Source: Otis tarda (Eukaryota; Chordata; Aves; Otidiformes; Otididae). From it: 64,000 nt of DNA. The stretch lies in NCBI GenBank assembly GCA_026413225.1, contig CM048557.1, positions 4,835,001 to 4,899,000 on the forward strand, written 5' to 3'. Every line of letters starts with the position of its first letter. Positions within the stretch are counted from its first letter, which is position 1. A model generated the notes under the pieces. The model did not search any database. It had not been told where the DNA came from and saw only the letters and a list, made by a program, of their open reading frames with translations. A program made the position numbers and the translations under genes. Of the stretch, positions 12,891 to 27,329 are shown piece after piece.

Positions 12891-14639
12891 ATGAGAACTT
12901 GAACCCCAGTACTTAAGTAGCAAATATCTTTGAATATCAGTTTGGGTTCGCTGTAATTTTAAGTAATTCTTAAACCTGACAAAGTTAACTTACTCTAATT
13001 ATGATTAGATTTTTCAGCCTAAAACCATCAGCGGTTAGTGAAACAGCTAATGAGTATTTTCATGATTTATTAGTTAAACCAAAAGATTAAGAGTTTAAAT
13101 TCTATTCCTGATTAACTACATTGGAAACGATATACATGACTTATCTTTTTAAAATAATGATACCTTAAAGTTTTTTGAGAGCTGTTTTGAGCAACTTTAG
13201 GTAAAAGGTTCAACATTATTAGAAATTATAAGGAAAATACATCACAGTATCGGTGTTGCTAATATTACTAATACAAGATTTAGGATAAAGTGGCAGCTTA
13301 AACCAATCAAACTCTACAGAACGTTCACTACAGCTGAAGAATTTATCTGCCCTGGTGCAGGAATTACTGTGCAAAGTACTCTGACCTGTATTACAGAGGA
13401 GGTCAGATTAGACAATCATGACAGTCGCTGTGCACCCTAAAATCTTGTAATATTTCAGACTGAAAAGAAGTTAAATACAAAGCTCTACTTGCTTCTTTCC
13501 TCCGAGTATAAACTATATGAGTGCCATTCAACTATATAAACACATTCATTAGGTTTTCAGTAGGCCTCCTTTCTAAGGAAAGAAATTACATACTTTTGAG
13601 CTCCTGAGTGAACTACAGTGTTTTATGCCTTCAGTTCAACACTCAGGGCTTACAGCTCATTGAAATTCAAAATCATGGGTGCAAACTGTGTTCACAAAGG
13701 AAATGTTGACCTTCCTATATAGCGAATGCTTTTTCGTCCTTTTTTTTTTTAAATAAAAAACCACTAATGAAGCTGAAGGATGTAAAAGATTTGAGCTTCC
13801 TATTAAAATAACAAATGTAATATAATTCACATATTTCAGCACGTTAGCTACTGCTCATGAAATAAAATACTGCAGCAGAAAGAGCATATTGTTTCTACAC
13901 ATCGAAAAGATGCAAATTAGACAAGTATTCAATATTCTCTTGAAAGCGAGAAAATGTACCAGACTACCAATGGTATTTAGGAAAGCAAAGTGCTTGAACA
14001 TGATTATTTGAATTTAAAAAATGGGTATGGGATTCCCCTCTCTTTGCTTCTTGCCATATATGGTATCTGTGTAATATCCACAGGGCAAATTATTCACTAC
14101 CTTTTTCAAGATGAAAAGCTACTGATTGGCATTAGACATCAAGAGGGATTTTGGCATTAGAATGGATTTACACTTGATGACATGTCAAAGCCTTGAAACA
14201 AAAACTACAGAATTTACTCATGAATGCCGAAGGCAAGCCACTTATTCAATACTAGCTCAATGCACATCTTTCCAAGGATGGCATTCAACCACACCAAGAA
14301 CAAAATACAGCAAACAAAACATGGTTATATTTGGAAATGAATGTGCTTGACTAGAGCGAACAAAATAACAGCCAGCGTTACCTGTTGCCAGCTGTCAGTG
14401 AAGAATAAAGAACTGTAACATCCTGGTAATAAAGAGGGAAACAGAATCCAAGCTTATAATGAAAATACAGCAGTTAGTGGGATGAAGCAGGATCAGCAGC
14501 AGTATGTGTGGGCATGATAACTCCTACTCTGAGCCTACTGTTCCTGTAGCAGATGTGCCCTCACTTCTCTCTTCCCACTAACGCTTGAAAATAAAGAAAA
14601 AGTAATTGTGAGAGTAAGCACAAGGTATATTCCGCATAG

Positions 14640-14860
14640 GTGTAATAATATATGAAATAATGCCAAATTTTGCTATTTCTCCTTCAACTTCCTTTACGGT
14701 TATTTTAAAAACAATTTCATTATTTGCATTATAATGGAGTGCTTGTAGAAAATTATTACAAGTGTTGACAAGATCATAATTATTTTGGCACAGCCGGTTT
14801 AGTAACCACCGAACATTTTTTCTGCTGACTATTTTAATAGACTAAAAATAGAGGTATCTC
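14640..14860. promoter_or_regulatory. Candidate conserved element
   Basis: TTATTTGCATTATAATGG near 14720 contains an octamer-like TTTGCAT next to ATTATAAT. It is followed by AAATTATTACAAGTG, CATAATTATTTTGG and GCACAGCCGGTTTAGTAACC. The motifs are dense and the sequence is not a simple repeat. Support is composition only. Confidence 0.33.
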
Positions 14861-16756
14861 ATTTCAGTACTGGATGTGTGGGAAGGACCATCTAAATAGG
14901 TTTGGTATGAATAACCTGTGAGCAATGACAAGTATATGTACAGCAGAAGTCATAAATGGAAGAAAACATGAGAAGCACAAGGGAACACCCACTCACTTAT
15001 ATCACACCCACGGAAATGAAAGAATACTTAATTTTACTAGCATTATTTTGTAACTTTGTCCTTCTAGAGACCTGCTTGTGTCACACCTCATATATAAAGT
15101 GAAAAGGTTGCTTTGTGTGGATACAATATCAAAAGTTAGGAGCATAGTTTGTCTGAAGCACTCACAATTTTAAGTAAATGAAAGGAGTAACTTGCATAAA
15201 ATCAGACGAGAATGGGAAAAGTTTGTATTTGTTTTTTCCTTACCACAACAGCTTTAAAGTAGAAGTGAATATATTTTTAAAAGAATCCTACAATTATATA
15301 TTGACTTCAAGTTAGAGACAAGGCAAATTTATTAAGAGTTTGCTATGTTAAAATAACATATAGAGTATATTTTAGTCTTTATTTTGATGATGCTTATGTT
15401 AAGAGGAACACCTACACACTCCCAGAAGAAATAGCCAACCCTGTAAGGGATTTTCAAATACTGTGTATTTGCATAAAATATTCAGAAATGGTTGTACAAA
15501 CTGTAAATTACGTAAAAATTTGAAATTTAACTGTTAATCAGAATCTGTTAGAATGATTTAATGTTCACAGGAGACCATTATTCAGCCTTTCTGATGAAGA
15601 TATTAGAAAATGGCAATATGAAGTAGCCATCATATTTCACTGCTTTTAAGAGCTACTGAGTACTTGTAAATACAGCCAGTTCCTTTAGTCTGTACAAAAG
15701 GCAGTTGAACTCCTTGAACATTTGGTACAATTTGTAGATGCAAATCACTCTGAGAAAACTGTTTCAAAATATCTCATCCCCTCCTCCTAGGGTCTCTTCC
15801 AAAAGATAGTGAAAGAAATATTTTCTCTTCAAAAAGTATCACACATTTCACGTTAGATGCTGATCTCAGAGCAGACAATCAATAGACAAACAGACAAAAT
15901 ATGGATTCATGAAGAGTGTCTGTGGCATCTATGAAAAATATTCTGCATCAGCATTAGGGCTCAGGTGGCTGTGCCTAAGGTGTCTGCCACCATCAGCCTC
16001 ATTTTTTTTTTTTTGAGAAAAAACAGCTTCCATGAACGGAAAAAGCTTCATTTTCAAGAACAATCATTAACTTTAATTCTTACTGTAACAGACATCCACA
16101 GCAAGGTAATAAACTGACAACTGAAATTTAATGCATGTGGGAAGGTGAGAAAACAATATTTAACCGATATGCTAAAAACACACCTTTTAGCACTTCTCAA
16201 ATTACTGTTGCTCAGTTCCAAAAATGGCATCTCCCTTTTCCTGCGTAGTGGGATGCTCTCAGCTGGACTTTTGGACTATAATTAATGTCTTCTCTATGTT
16301 AAATAAATACTAAGAACAAAGACAGCTACAGTGCAAAACATGTAACTTAACAACATATAATTTTAGTACTGCAATAGTCAGTAAGGACAACCTCTAAATG
16401 AATAAAAACTGGATGAACTTTACTGATTTTTACAAACTTTTTATTGAATTATCTTCATTGATTCGTAATTGAATACATGTTGTTGGCTTAGATCTGAGAG
16501 GAAGCTGTTCCACAGTACTCTGAGGTTGCTATGGTAGCAATTTATTATGGAACAGCAAAATGACTACAGATCAGTAATTCAGCATATATAGGTGGGTCAT
16601 CACAAATAGACTTTCATGGATTTTATATTATATGGTAACTCATACACACATTAACCATTCTGTCAGCCTTTAAAATTTGACTGGATATCTGCATGATGAC
16701 CTCTTATTTGTGTTCAGACTTACCCAGGACCAAAACACAAAGCTCCTTCAGCAGTG

Positions 16757-16783
16757 TGTGTATATATATATATACATACACCG
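16757..16783. repeat. GT/AT dinucleotide microsatellite
   Basis: GTGTGTG passes into a run of TA dinucleotides and then CATACA. Confidence 0.85.
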
Positions 16784-19777
16784 TGCTTCACATACAAAGG
16801 GATACAACATGCTGTTGGGCAATCAAGTACTTCCCTAGCACGCACAGTGACAGAGGTAGGTGCTCATACTTATCTAACATGATTGTGGAAAAGGTATTTC
16901 ACTAACCCCATTCTATTCTGACTGATCTCTGAACTAGTAAAAAAGAGGTTTTACTCCCCTGCTTCTCTTCTATGTAGGATTATAGCCAAAATGTGCTGAA
17001 CTGCTTAAATGATTAGAGCAGTGGAGAATCCCAATAGAATAACCCAAGTAAAGCAATTTAAAAAATATGGATGGATACTATAAACATAAACCAAAAATGT
17101 AGAGAAGAATTGTATGCACAGCATTGGGCTAAGAATGATTTATTTAGATATAACATGGGATTAGGCTTTTGTCAAGTTTTTATTAATTCTTTTTACATAC
17201 TTATGCAAGCTTCATAAGAAATTACTGGGAATATATGCTTATATGAAACATGAATAAGGCAACAAAGAATTAAAAATAAAACAAATGCACTCTGTATCAA
17301 CAACACATCAATGGAAATTGCTAAAGTTTAATGGCCCAGATTGGTTTTAAATAATTTCACCATACTATTATTTTAGGGCAAAGATAGAACCAGTTGTGAG
17401 AAATCTTTTGAATGAATAAAGGTTTATCAGCTAGAGCAGTAGAATGGATTTGAATTTTAAATAAAGAACTATGCAATTTGGTGTGAAGATGTGTAAAATG
17501 CTTCAAGCCTCATATACTATAAGGTAGAAGTTTAAGGGGACATATATGTAGAACAATGCATCGGATGTTCATTTGAGTATGAAGACTGGCATCCATTTCT
17601 GACAAGAAAACAGAGCCAACTGATAACCCCCACAGAATGAGGGAGAAGTCTTTTGCATGGAGGGGACCATCTATTTCACTTGGATCTTGACAATAATTAA
17701 ACATTATTTTCTCAACATCATCCAGATCTGGATGACTGCAAATTACAGGTGAATGTGAATAAGTAATTTATAGTCAAAGTTGCTAGAATGCAATCACTTT
17801 GTTGTATATTTCTATTGCTTTGTATCTTTTTAAACCAATCACTTACGTATCTCAATCATATTTTTAGTGAACGTTCGGCATCAAGCATCTGCATATCTGA
17901 ATACTGAAAAATTGTATGTATAAAATACTTAGAACTACAATTTTAGACAGGTCTACTTTTATTGCAAAGAAGGGCCACCTATAACCCCTTTCTTACAAAA
18001 TGATTTATTTTGTACACACTCAAAATACTCAGTATCTATGCCTTTGTACTATTTACGCTATTCAGTACTATCAATCTGTTGAGATGTGTTTTTATCTTCG
18101 GGGTCTACAGACTTCTGAATTATTACAATTACATTGTTAAAAACACAGTTCCTATTAAAGGTCACAAAGTAATGCAGGCGTATAGTTTTCTGTGACATGG
18201 TTTTAAAATCAGGCTGCACATACCTGCACATAGGTCAGCATTTAGTGAGAAAACTCCCTATTTTCAATGCCTAAAGCTGCAACTTCTTTTTATAGTGATA
18301 ACGCAGGCTGACGGGCTCAGTCTGGTTGATGATAGTGGGGAAGTTACTGATGGATACCGGTGTTTGGTAGAAGTTGCATTACTGAAGTGGCTCCCTCTTT
18401 TAAAATAGAGGGGAAAACCACCAACACAGTGAAAAACAAAGTCTCTGCCTATTTTATTGCTTATTACTGAATATTAGTATACACAATTTTGAAGACATCT
18501 CTCAACTTTTAAGAATTAATAAAGAAACGAAATTAATAGACGCATGGAAGGTGTTTCAATGTCGCTCCTATTCTGCATACTTATTAAAGCGTATTTTAAA
18601 ATATGCTGGGTCCTTGTATCCATAATTTAAGCAAGTTTATTCAGAAGAAGGCTTTTTGATGACATATTCAGGGCATAATATACACAAAAGCTATACCTAC
18701 TGTTCATATTAGGCAAATAAAGCTATGTAAATCCAAAATCACTGTCTGAACTGTTTTTACCGTGACTTATTCACACACTCAATACTGCTTTCATTTACTC
18801 TACCAAAACATCTATTCAAAATATTTGTTTCTCATTCTATCACCTCTCCACTTCTAAGTAAAATGAATAACAATTATCATAAACACGCATTTAATTCATT
18901 TTGTCTTGCATAATACAGTGTGTGAGGGAAAAGATTTTTCTCTTGTGACTGTGCAGGAAGAAAAGGTATCACTTCACCACTCTGTAATGGGAATCCTGCT
19001 ACAAAGATCATAGTACATGAATTTTTTAACTGTTTAGTTTGGAATCTTTCAGATGTCTTTGACAGGTCTAGCTAATACTGAGAGTTTAAACTTAAGTTCT
19101 TATCTATGCCTATATTTTGGCAAAAACTGGTAGGATTAATAAAAGGGACCAAAAATGTCACAGAAACCCTACACCTGACCTATAATTTCCCAGTAATTAT
19201 TCCACACTCTTTCTCATACTGACAATATAAGTTATTCTCTTTTATTTAATCAGACTTCTCTCTTTTGAAGGGCAGATGTTTCCCCATTAATATGGCAGAA
19301 TGTCTTTGTTTCCTCACCAACTGTAGAGACAAATGATTAGTACAATAAACTCTGGCAGTTTGCCTCGCTGTTACTTGGTGGAGACAAGTAAAATTGTTTC
19401 ATGGAGTATTTAAATATTTCAAAATGCAGAGCAACCCCCTCGAACCTATGAAATTATCTGTGGATATTCAACCCAAAGTTTAGCTTAAGTGTTCTAAAAA
19501 CTGACTGCAATGACACTTCTGCTCTACACAGTTCTCTTACCAATTTAAATAGTGGCAAAATAACACCAGGAGGCAAAACAAATCTAATTTCATTTACATA
19601 AAAAATTGAATTAGCTTTCTGGACTTTTATAGCAATATATCAGGGTTTAATATACTCAGTGTTAAAATGTGAAGAAGTTGACCTTGATGCTGCTGAGTCA
19701 TGTAAAAGTTATTTATGTCTTTGGAACAGAGCCCTCTAGATGGCTCCTACTAAAGTAATATACTGAACTGAGAAAGG

Positions 19778-21660
19778 TATGTCCGAGAAAGAAACTGTGA
19801 GAGAGTTCAGGTTAGAAAAGCTAAAACCCTGACAGAATTAAACCTGGCCAGGGCTGTCAAGGGCAACAAGAAAAGCTTCTATAGGTACGTTGGTGATAAA
19901 AAGAAGACTAGAGAAAATGTGGGCCCTCTCTGGAATAAAATGGGAGACCTGATCACCCAGGACATGGAGAAGGTTGAGGTACTCAATTACTTTTTTGCCT
20001 TAGTCTTCACCAGTCAGGACTCCAGCCACATCGTGCAAGTTGCAGAAGGCAAAGGCAGGGACTAGGAGAATGAAGAACTGCCCACTGTAGGAGAAGAGCA
20101 GGTTCAGGACCATCTAAGGAACCTGAAAGTACACAGGTTCATGGGACCTGATGAGATGCATCCATGGGTCCTAAGGGAATGGGCAAATGAAGTTGCTAAG
20201 CCACTATCCATCACATTTGAGAAGTCGTGGCAGTTCGGTGAAGTTCCCACTGACTGGAAAAGGGGAAATATAACCTCAATTTTTAAAAAGGGAAATAAGG
20301 AAGACCCAGAGAACTACAGGCCAGTCAGTCTCACCTCTGTGCCTGGCAAGATCATGGAGCAGATCCTCCTGGAAACTATTGCTAAGGGACATGGAAAACA
20401 AGGAGGTGACTGGTGACAGCCAACATGGTTTCACTAAGGGCAAACCGTGCCTGACGGTGGCCTTCTATAAGGGGGTTACAGCACTGGTGGATAAAGAAAG
20501 AGCAACTGACATTATCTACTCGGACTTCTGCAGCACCTTTGACATTGACCCACATGACATCTTTGTCTCTAAATTGGAGAGAAGCATATTTAATGGATGG
20601 ACCACTCAGTGGATAAGGAATTGGCGGGATGGCGGCACTCAAAGAGTTGCGGTCAATGTCTCGAGTGGAGACTGGTGAAGAGTGGTGTTCCTCAGGGATT
20701 GTACTGGGACTTGTGCTGTTTAACGTCTTTGTTGGTGACATGGACAGTGGGACAGAGTGCACCCTCAGCAAGTCTGCCAACGACATCAACTTGTGTGGTG
20801 CGGTCGACACGCTGGAGGGAAGGGATGCCACCCAGAGGGACCCTGACAGGCTGGAGAGGCGGGGCCATATGAACCTCATGAAGTTCAACAAAATCAAGTG
20901 CAAGGTCCTGCACATGGGTCAGGGCAACTCCCAGTATCAATATAGGCTGGGGGATGAAGAGCTTGAGAGTAGTCCTGAAAAGGACTTGAGGGTACTGGTG
21001 GATGAAAAGCTGGACATGAGCTGACAATGTGCACTTGTGGCCCAGGCGGCCAACTGTATCCTGGGCCGCATCAAAAGAAGAGTCACCAGGAGGTCAAGGG
21101 AAGTGATTCTGCCCCTTGACTCTGCTCTGGTGAGATCCCACCTGGAGTACTGCATCCAGCTCTGGAGCCCTCAACTTAAAAAGGATATGGACCTGCTGGA
21201 ATGAGTCCAGAGGAGGGCCACAAAAATGATCCGGGGGTTGGAGCATCACTCCTATGAAGAGAGGCTGAGAGAGCTGGGGCTGTTCAGCCTGGAGAAGAGA
21301 AGGCTCCAGGGAGACCTTACTGTGGCCTTCCAGTACTTAAAGGGAGCTTATAATAAAGACGGGGACAAACTTTTTAGCAGGGCCTGTTGCGATATGGCAA
21401 GGGGTAATGGTTTTAAACTAAAAGAGGGAAGATTCAGATCAGTTAAAAGGAAGAAATTTTTTACCATGACGGTGGTGGAACACTGGAACAAGCTGCCCAG
21501 AGAGGTAGTAGTGCTCCATCCCTGGAAACATTCAAGGTCAGGTTGGAAGGGGCTCTGAGCAACCTGATCTGGTTGGAGATGTCCCTGCTCATTGCAGGGG
21601 GGTTGGACTAGATGACCTTTAAAGGTCCCTTCCCACCCAAACCATTCTATGATTCTATGA
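19778..21660 (+). mobile_element. CR1 LINE retrotransposon, 5'-truncated, about 1.9 kb
   Basis: A plus-strand CR1 non-LTR element holding the end of the ORF2 endonuclease/linker region, the reverse transcriptase and the 3' UTR. Translated pieces are typical of CR1: [14 protein letters not shown] near 19860, [13 protein letters not shown] at 20141, [20 protein letters not shown] near 20310, QHGFTKG near 20420, and [19 protein letters not shown] near 21215. The 3' end carries the CR1 signature GGTTGGACTAGATGACCTTT at 21601 and ends in imperfect ATTCTATG octamers at 21644-21660. A full CR1 is about 4.5 kb, so ORF1 and most of the endonuclease are missing, as is usual after incomplete reverse transcription. 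It lies antisense to ELP4. The left edge is approximate. No target-site duplication was seen, which is normal for CR1. Confidence 0.95.
19800..21557 (+). pseudogene. Broken CR1 ORF2 (endonuclease linker and reverse transcriptase remnant)
   Basis: The reverse transcriptase reading frame is split over several frames and cannot give a full protein. Frame changes fall near 20375 (about one extra base before CTAAGGGACATGG), around 20590-20640, and near 20695 just after the GVPQG motif. In-frame stops include TAG at 20063-20065, TGA at 21022-21024 and TGA at 21202-21204. The catalytic motif, usually FADD in CR1, reads SAND at 20773-20784, so one catalytic aspartate is gone. The aspartates of the upstream DFC-x-x-FD motif near 20520 are still present. 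The element is therefore dead and has been drifting for a long time. Confidence 0.9.
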
Positions 21661-24218
21661 CTCAGACTGTAAATCACCTTCTCTGCTGGCACATCTTACT
21701 GAGGTATTCAGTGAAGACTGTAATTATAGCTGAGATTCGATGTATCAGAAAATTTAACATATTAGCATGTAAAAATAGAGATTGTAAGTTAGCCACAAAA
21801 GGTAGATCAATTCTAGAACTTACTGAATGTTAAAACTAAATTAGTTAGTGGCAGGAAATAAATAAGATTACTTCCACAAACTTATTAAGCTCATACTTTA
21901 AACACTCCCGTTGATATACCAGTTGACTCTTGCAGGAAACAGGAGGGTCTGGGATTCCTTCCACAGAAAGAGAACTAATAGAGACTTGGATGGCAAAGAA
22001 AGATCTAGAGATGTGATTTACAACATCTATGATGAATAAGAAATTGTCAAATTGGTCAGACTGATGAGCAGAATGAACAGTGAACGGGAGGCAATTTTTT
22101 TGCTAGAGAAAAGTAATATCTGAGTGAAATACAGAATGAAGTAAAAGACAGTAAAGGCACCAAATATAAATCCAAGGAGGAAGAGATACAGGACAAACCA
22201 CTGTGTTGCTGAAAAGGAAGTATAGCACCATCACCTTATTGAGTATTCCAAAGCAAAAGCGTTAGGGGGGTTGGGTACAGATCAAGTGGTTGAAGAAAAT
22301 CTGAAAGTTTGATTGTTTATTGGACCTGGTTTTTACTGCCTGTTCCCCTTATGCAGAAAAACACTTAAAATGACATTTAAAAAGTGAGAACATGATTTTT
22401 AAAATTCTTTGTTTCCTAGATACACTGCAGGATATTTGGAGGAAAGAAAGCAACAGAGGGAAAATTTTTGTAAATAATGCTATTTGTTATTTCTCTAACA
22501 AATCCCCTCAAAGGCTGGAATCTGCTCAGTTTCTATAGTCTTTCAGCTTATTTTACATATGAAAATGTTTGTGTACACAGATCTATTTTTGTTACTGTGT
22601 TATCTCTATCACGTTTTTTGGATGTTACTCTAATTGGATGAAAGTATCTCACTTCCTACCACTTTCAATATCCAGGCCAAACTGATCAGAGTTATTTCCT
22701 CTTCACCCACTAAAGAATTATTAACTATATTATGTAACATGACAATAATCCATTATCTGTTCAGAATATTATAAATATTAATATAGATCCAAAGCATCCT
22801 GAAAGACACACTGAAATATAATCACCCTAAAAGACAGAGTAATATATCTGTTTTCTCTGCGACACAGTGAATACCAGGTAATCTCTTAACTCTTAGCTTC
22901 TATTGATTAGCCCCAACTGAAATAATTAAGTTGCTTCAAGATCATGGCATGTTCTTGCCTTTAACAAAATGCCTCAGTTTTTAGTACAAGTAAATGTTTT
23001 TTTTTAAGGAATATTTTAAAAAAAAGCTGCATAACAGTAGAAGTTAATATTTATTAAAATTTTATTCTAAACTAGACACGAGGATGACTCCAAGAATTTC
23101 AGAGTAAGCTCTCCATGTAAAATACTTCTGTATTTCACCAGTTTTTTCTTAAATGACAGTACTGAGATTGACACTGGACAATACATCATACAGCCTATTT
23201 TGACGTTACTTATAAACTCTGGTTTTGAATATCTCTTGTCGAAACTGTCAGAAGCACTTGAGATGTAAAAAATACATACTAAAAATTAATACAGCTCATA
23301 AATGGGGAAAAGAATAATGATTTGGAGTAGCAACAGAAGGCACGTGTTTGTAAGAAGAATGTAAACTTTTCCTACGCAGGTATTTGATTAGAACCAAGCT
23401 TCCAATGAAAAAAAAAAAACCCAAGGATACGTTCTCAGTCAACAAGATTTAGTATTACGGCATAATTTAATAAAGCAATTAAATTAAACACTTGAAAATC
23501 AACTGGTAGACACATATTCCCTTAACTCTGCAGAAGAGTTTTACATGCAAAAATAATTAATGGGTCCGTTCTTAAACTCTGTATATCTTTTAATTTTCTA
23601 CTTTAAAATGTTATTAATTTACAATGCCTTCCATGACATTAAGTTTAGGTTAATATACCTACACTGATATATTTTAACAAGATAATTATGTCAAAGGTTA
23701 TCATCAACAGTTCATAATAAAAAGTTATGCTCAAAAATAAAACTTATTATTTATAGTTTAGACTGCATAATAAAGTATTAGCAACAGAAAATGTTAATTA
23801 ATTTCTAATTCTCTATTCTTTTATTTAGATTTCATGAAGGTTGATTGGACTTGATCCGTCATTTTACGGAAAATTAATTATTTCAAATACATGCACCACT
23901 TTATGCAACCTGCCTGATTTGCATTGAGGAAAATTCAGCAGAAGTAATTGAGGCACAAGCAAATACTGGCACTGACTGAACTCAATTTTCATTCCAAATT
24001 TCTGCAAAATCCCAAGACACAACAATATCAGATGCAGGGGGAAAATAAACAAAAGCAATGTGTAAAGGGAACATGAAAAGAGAATATTACAAGAATCAGA
24101 GAACAAAGGGATTGCAAAACTATTTTAGTGCCATAGATGAACAGTGAGGGCTTCATTCAGGCAAGGTGGAATAAGATATCATATGGCATCCTGACAATTG
24201 ATGTCTTCATTTAAATGT

Positions 24219-24261
24219 AAGAATTTACATTCTAATTAGAAAGAATTTACATCTTAATCAG
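24219..24261. repeat. Tandem duplication, 21-base unit, 22-base period
   Basis: AAGAATTTACATTCTAATTA is followed one base after its end by AAGAATTTACATCTTAATCA, with a few substitutions. Both copies contain a TAAT core. Confidence 0.85.
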
Positions 24262-27200
24262 AGGCAGCTGTATTATCTTGTTACTGTTTTTTTCAAAGGT
24301 AATGAACTAAAGTACTGCTGTGCTTTTTCAACCAGAAACTAAATAGACAGCATACAGTGTTATTTTATAGCCTACCTGCTGTAAGCTGTTATTAATATTT
24401 TCAAAGACTAAATTCCAACAAAATCTTTTAAAATAAAATTGTATTTGACATTGCTCGAATGATATTATAAAGACTTATTTAAAATATTTATCCAATACCC
24501 TTTCTAACTTATATTTTAAGTATATGGAGTGATAGAGGTATCCTTAATATGGCACCAATGAAGCACTTTCATTTTAGGCTTCAACTAATCCAGTATAATA
24601 TCAGGGGAAAAAAAGTATTTGGGACTTTTTTAATTAACAAAACAGTTCCACAGATACTTCTCCATGTTGTTTATAGAATACATAAAGAAAAATCAATTAA
24701 ACAAGACTATTTCGTACCTCACATATAAATACACTTTTAATTGAGGCCAAATTGAAAGGTTTTAGATGCTGCTTCTAAGGGATGGGTCCTGCCGAGGAAT
24801 ATACAGCTGCTTTTAGAGGGATTTTTAGACTTATGAAATCATGGCTTACTAGTTGAGTCTAAATATAATTTTTTTTGGCTCTTGCACAATTTCAAGAATT
24901 TTGATGTCAGTATACAACTGCTGTTAGGGAACTTCAAGTATACAGAGTGCAATAAGACGTAAAGACTTTTTTTTTATATGAAGAAATTAGACATGACCTG
25001 AGAAGTTCCTAGTTTAGTGTGCAGCCCTGCAAAGACTAACTCTGGAAAAACTTTGTCTCACTACTATTTTGTGTCTCCACATTTGTAAGATGTGTCTCTC
25101 TCAGCTCTATGTCTATTCAGAATGGAAATATCTTTGGAGCAAGATAATTTTATTGCTACAAGCTATGCAACATTCAATTCAATGCACACTTCCATAAAGA
25201 GTACTGAATTAAGATGAATGGTTGCTCATCATATTTGCTCTTCCTTTGAACTCTGGAAACATTATGTGTATTTTCATGTATCTTCTATTACAACAACAAA
25301 ACAAAAAAAAACCAACTTGGAATCTTCCATCAACTTGGAAAACTAGGTAGAAATTACTGAAATAATTTAGTTCATTTGCCACCTCATGGGTTAAATTAAT
25401 TAGCACCAACCAGAAAGACTCACATCCTGAGATGGACAAACATACTGTCAGAATGTCTGAATCCCTGATGTGCTGATGAAATGCAAAGCATTCGGCTGGA
25501 TAAAGAGAAAGGACCAATTTTCTGACAAAGATTTGCCAAGTCCATCACTACCTGTGGCAAGTAACAGAATAGGTAGACTTGCTGTGCATGCTTCAGTGGA
25601 GGCAACTTCTGCTGACCTGCATACGACTTCTTTTCAAACCCAGTCCCTCAGAATGTGACTTGGAGAGTCAAAGAATGCAGAAGTTGGGGTTTTTTTTGGC
25701 TTACTGGTTCAGGCTAAATATCAGCATTTATGGCTTCCCTGTGATCACAGATAAAATTTATTTAACATCATCACTAAATATTAAAAAGATATGATAAAGA
25801 GAACATGAATTATTCATCCTCCTATATAATCAGGAACACCATATATCTCAAAGACACACTGTAAAGTTTGGCTTCTTTTGATCTTTATGGTTAAGAGAGG
25901 AGAAGAGATCCTGGAAAACCCACACTTAAGGAACTTCTGCATGACAAGCCTAAATGAAAGTTTCACTGCACGTATCTTGAGAGGTAAAGCAGATCAGACT
26001 TTTTTTTTACTCTCTGGCAGAGTTTTCTGAAAACTACAGCTAAGTGAAGCCAAAGGACTAAGGTAACGTTTCTGCTGGAGACCTGAATTGGACTTTGAAG
26101 AAATTTTTTATTCCTTCTTCGAACTGCTGAGAAATACAAACCCCTACACAAGCAACCAAAACAACCTCTTTCCCCAATATTTGTGAATATTTTCAAGTAA
26201 TATCACATAACACATTATTAGGAATGGAAAGACATTTGACAAAATTATCAGCATTATCTTCTGGTATAATTTAGACCACTACGTTTACTTATAGAACTGC
26301 TTTAGTTCCATAACTCTAATTTGTTTCCAATATCTTCTTCTAGATTAAAGGCTCATCTTTTTACTGAAAGCCATCAGTGTTCACTAACTTCACTTAGCAT
26401 CACATACATAATATATTGTATTTTGTAATTAAATTTCAAATTTTAAGTATTATTCCTTGCCTAAAAATAACACTATGTTCCATTCAAACTTTGAAACTAA
26501 GTTTAAGTTGTTTTTACTAACACTGTATTGTACCAATGCTTCACAATATAATGAGTTTCATTATATAATTTCATGGTATAATTTATTTTATACGTTGGAA
26601 AGCATCTGACCAAGCACCTTTGGGTATATTTTAATCAGTGCTCTAATAATGTTTAAAATATCTAGAAGACAGGCTTGAAAACATATTAACATAAATAACT
26701 ATCAGAAAACAGAAAATTGCAAAAAATCAGAAATGTATGTACATTTTTTTCAACTACAGTGACTAAGGATTTCCATGTTATAGTAAATCTACTAATACTG
26801 AAGTGATTTTCAGAATTTAATGATTTTTGTTTTCCATGTATCTCTATGATATTAATAAACATGTAAACATAACCTATCTTGCAGCTCTCATTCATAAAAC
26901 AATCACTTAATACAGCCATAATTTTTGTTGCTATGTAAGGTTAAAATACACCCACAAGTTCAATCTCATTATTACATATGTTCCTTTCTGATTTGATATT
27001 TTATTTTCATATTTTCTTCTTTGGGGTGCATAATGTGACTATTACTCCTCCATTTTTACCATTTTAAAGTAAACAAAAATTACACTTACAAGAATGCCTT
27101 GTAAAGTTATTACTCAACAGTAAAAGTCTGAAGCATTTACTTACGCAGTTCTATGCACTACTAAACAGTCCACTACTCTTACTAATAAATTTTTCTGGAG

Positions 27201-27329
27201 TAAGACTGTAGACCTAGATCTCAGGTTGGTATTATAAAAGCAGAATGTATGTAATGTGCAAAATTTTGAGCATGGGATTAAATCTGGGCTTAATCTAGAT
27301 TTACATTTAAATTAAGTTTAACATCTGCA

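Larger units (their letters stand above)
1..19777. other. AT-rich intronic DNA, no gene recognised (left part of the long ELP4 intron)
   Basis: By synteny this is ELP4 intron lying toward PAX6. All open frames here are short (under 100 codons) and spread across all frames, as expected by chance in AT-rich DNA. Candidate conserved patches are listed separately at 2.70-2.99, 6.37-6.66, 9.88-10.26, 12.69-12.89 and 14.64-14.86 kb. A GC-richer island lies at 7.30-7.70 kb. Other contents are a 47-base-period tandem duplication at 3.73-3.82 kb, AT/GT microsatellites at 8.76 and 16.76 kb and a 17-base poly(A) run at 11563-11579. I see no transposable element in this part. Confidence 0.55.

Noticed and set aside
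20382-20915. 177-codon minus-strand open frame as a gene
   Set aside because: It lies exactly antisense to the CR1 reverse transcriptase. Its translation is the mirror of the RT coding strand, with no start context, domain or splice support.
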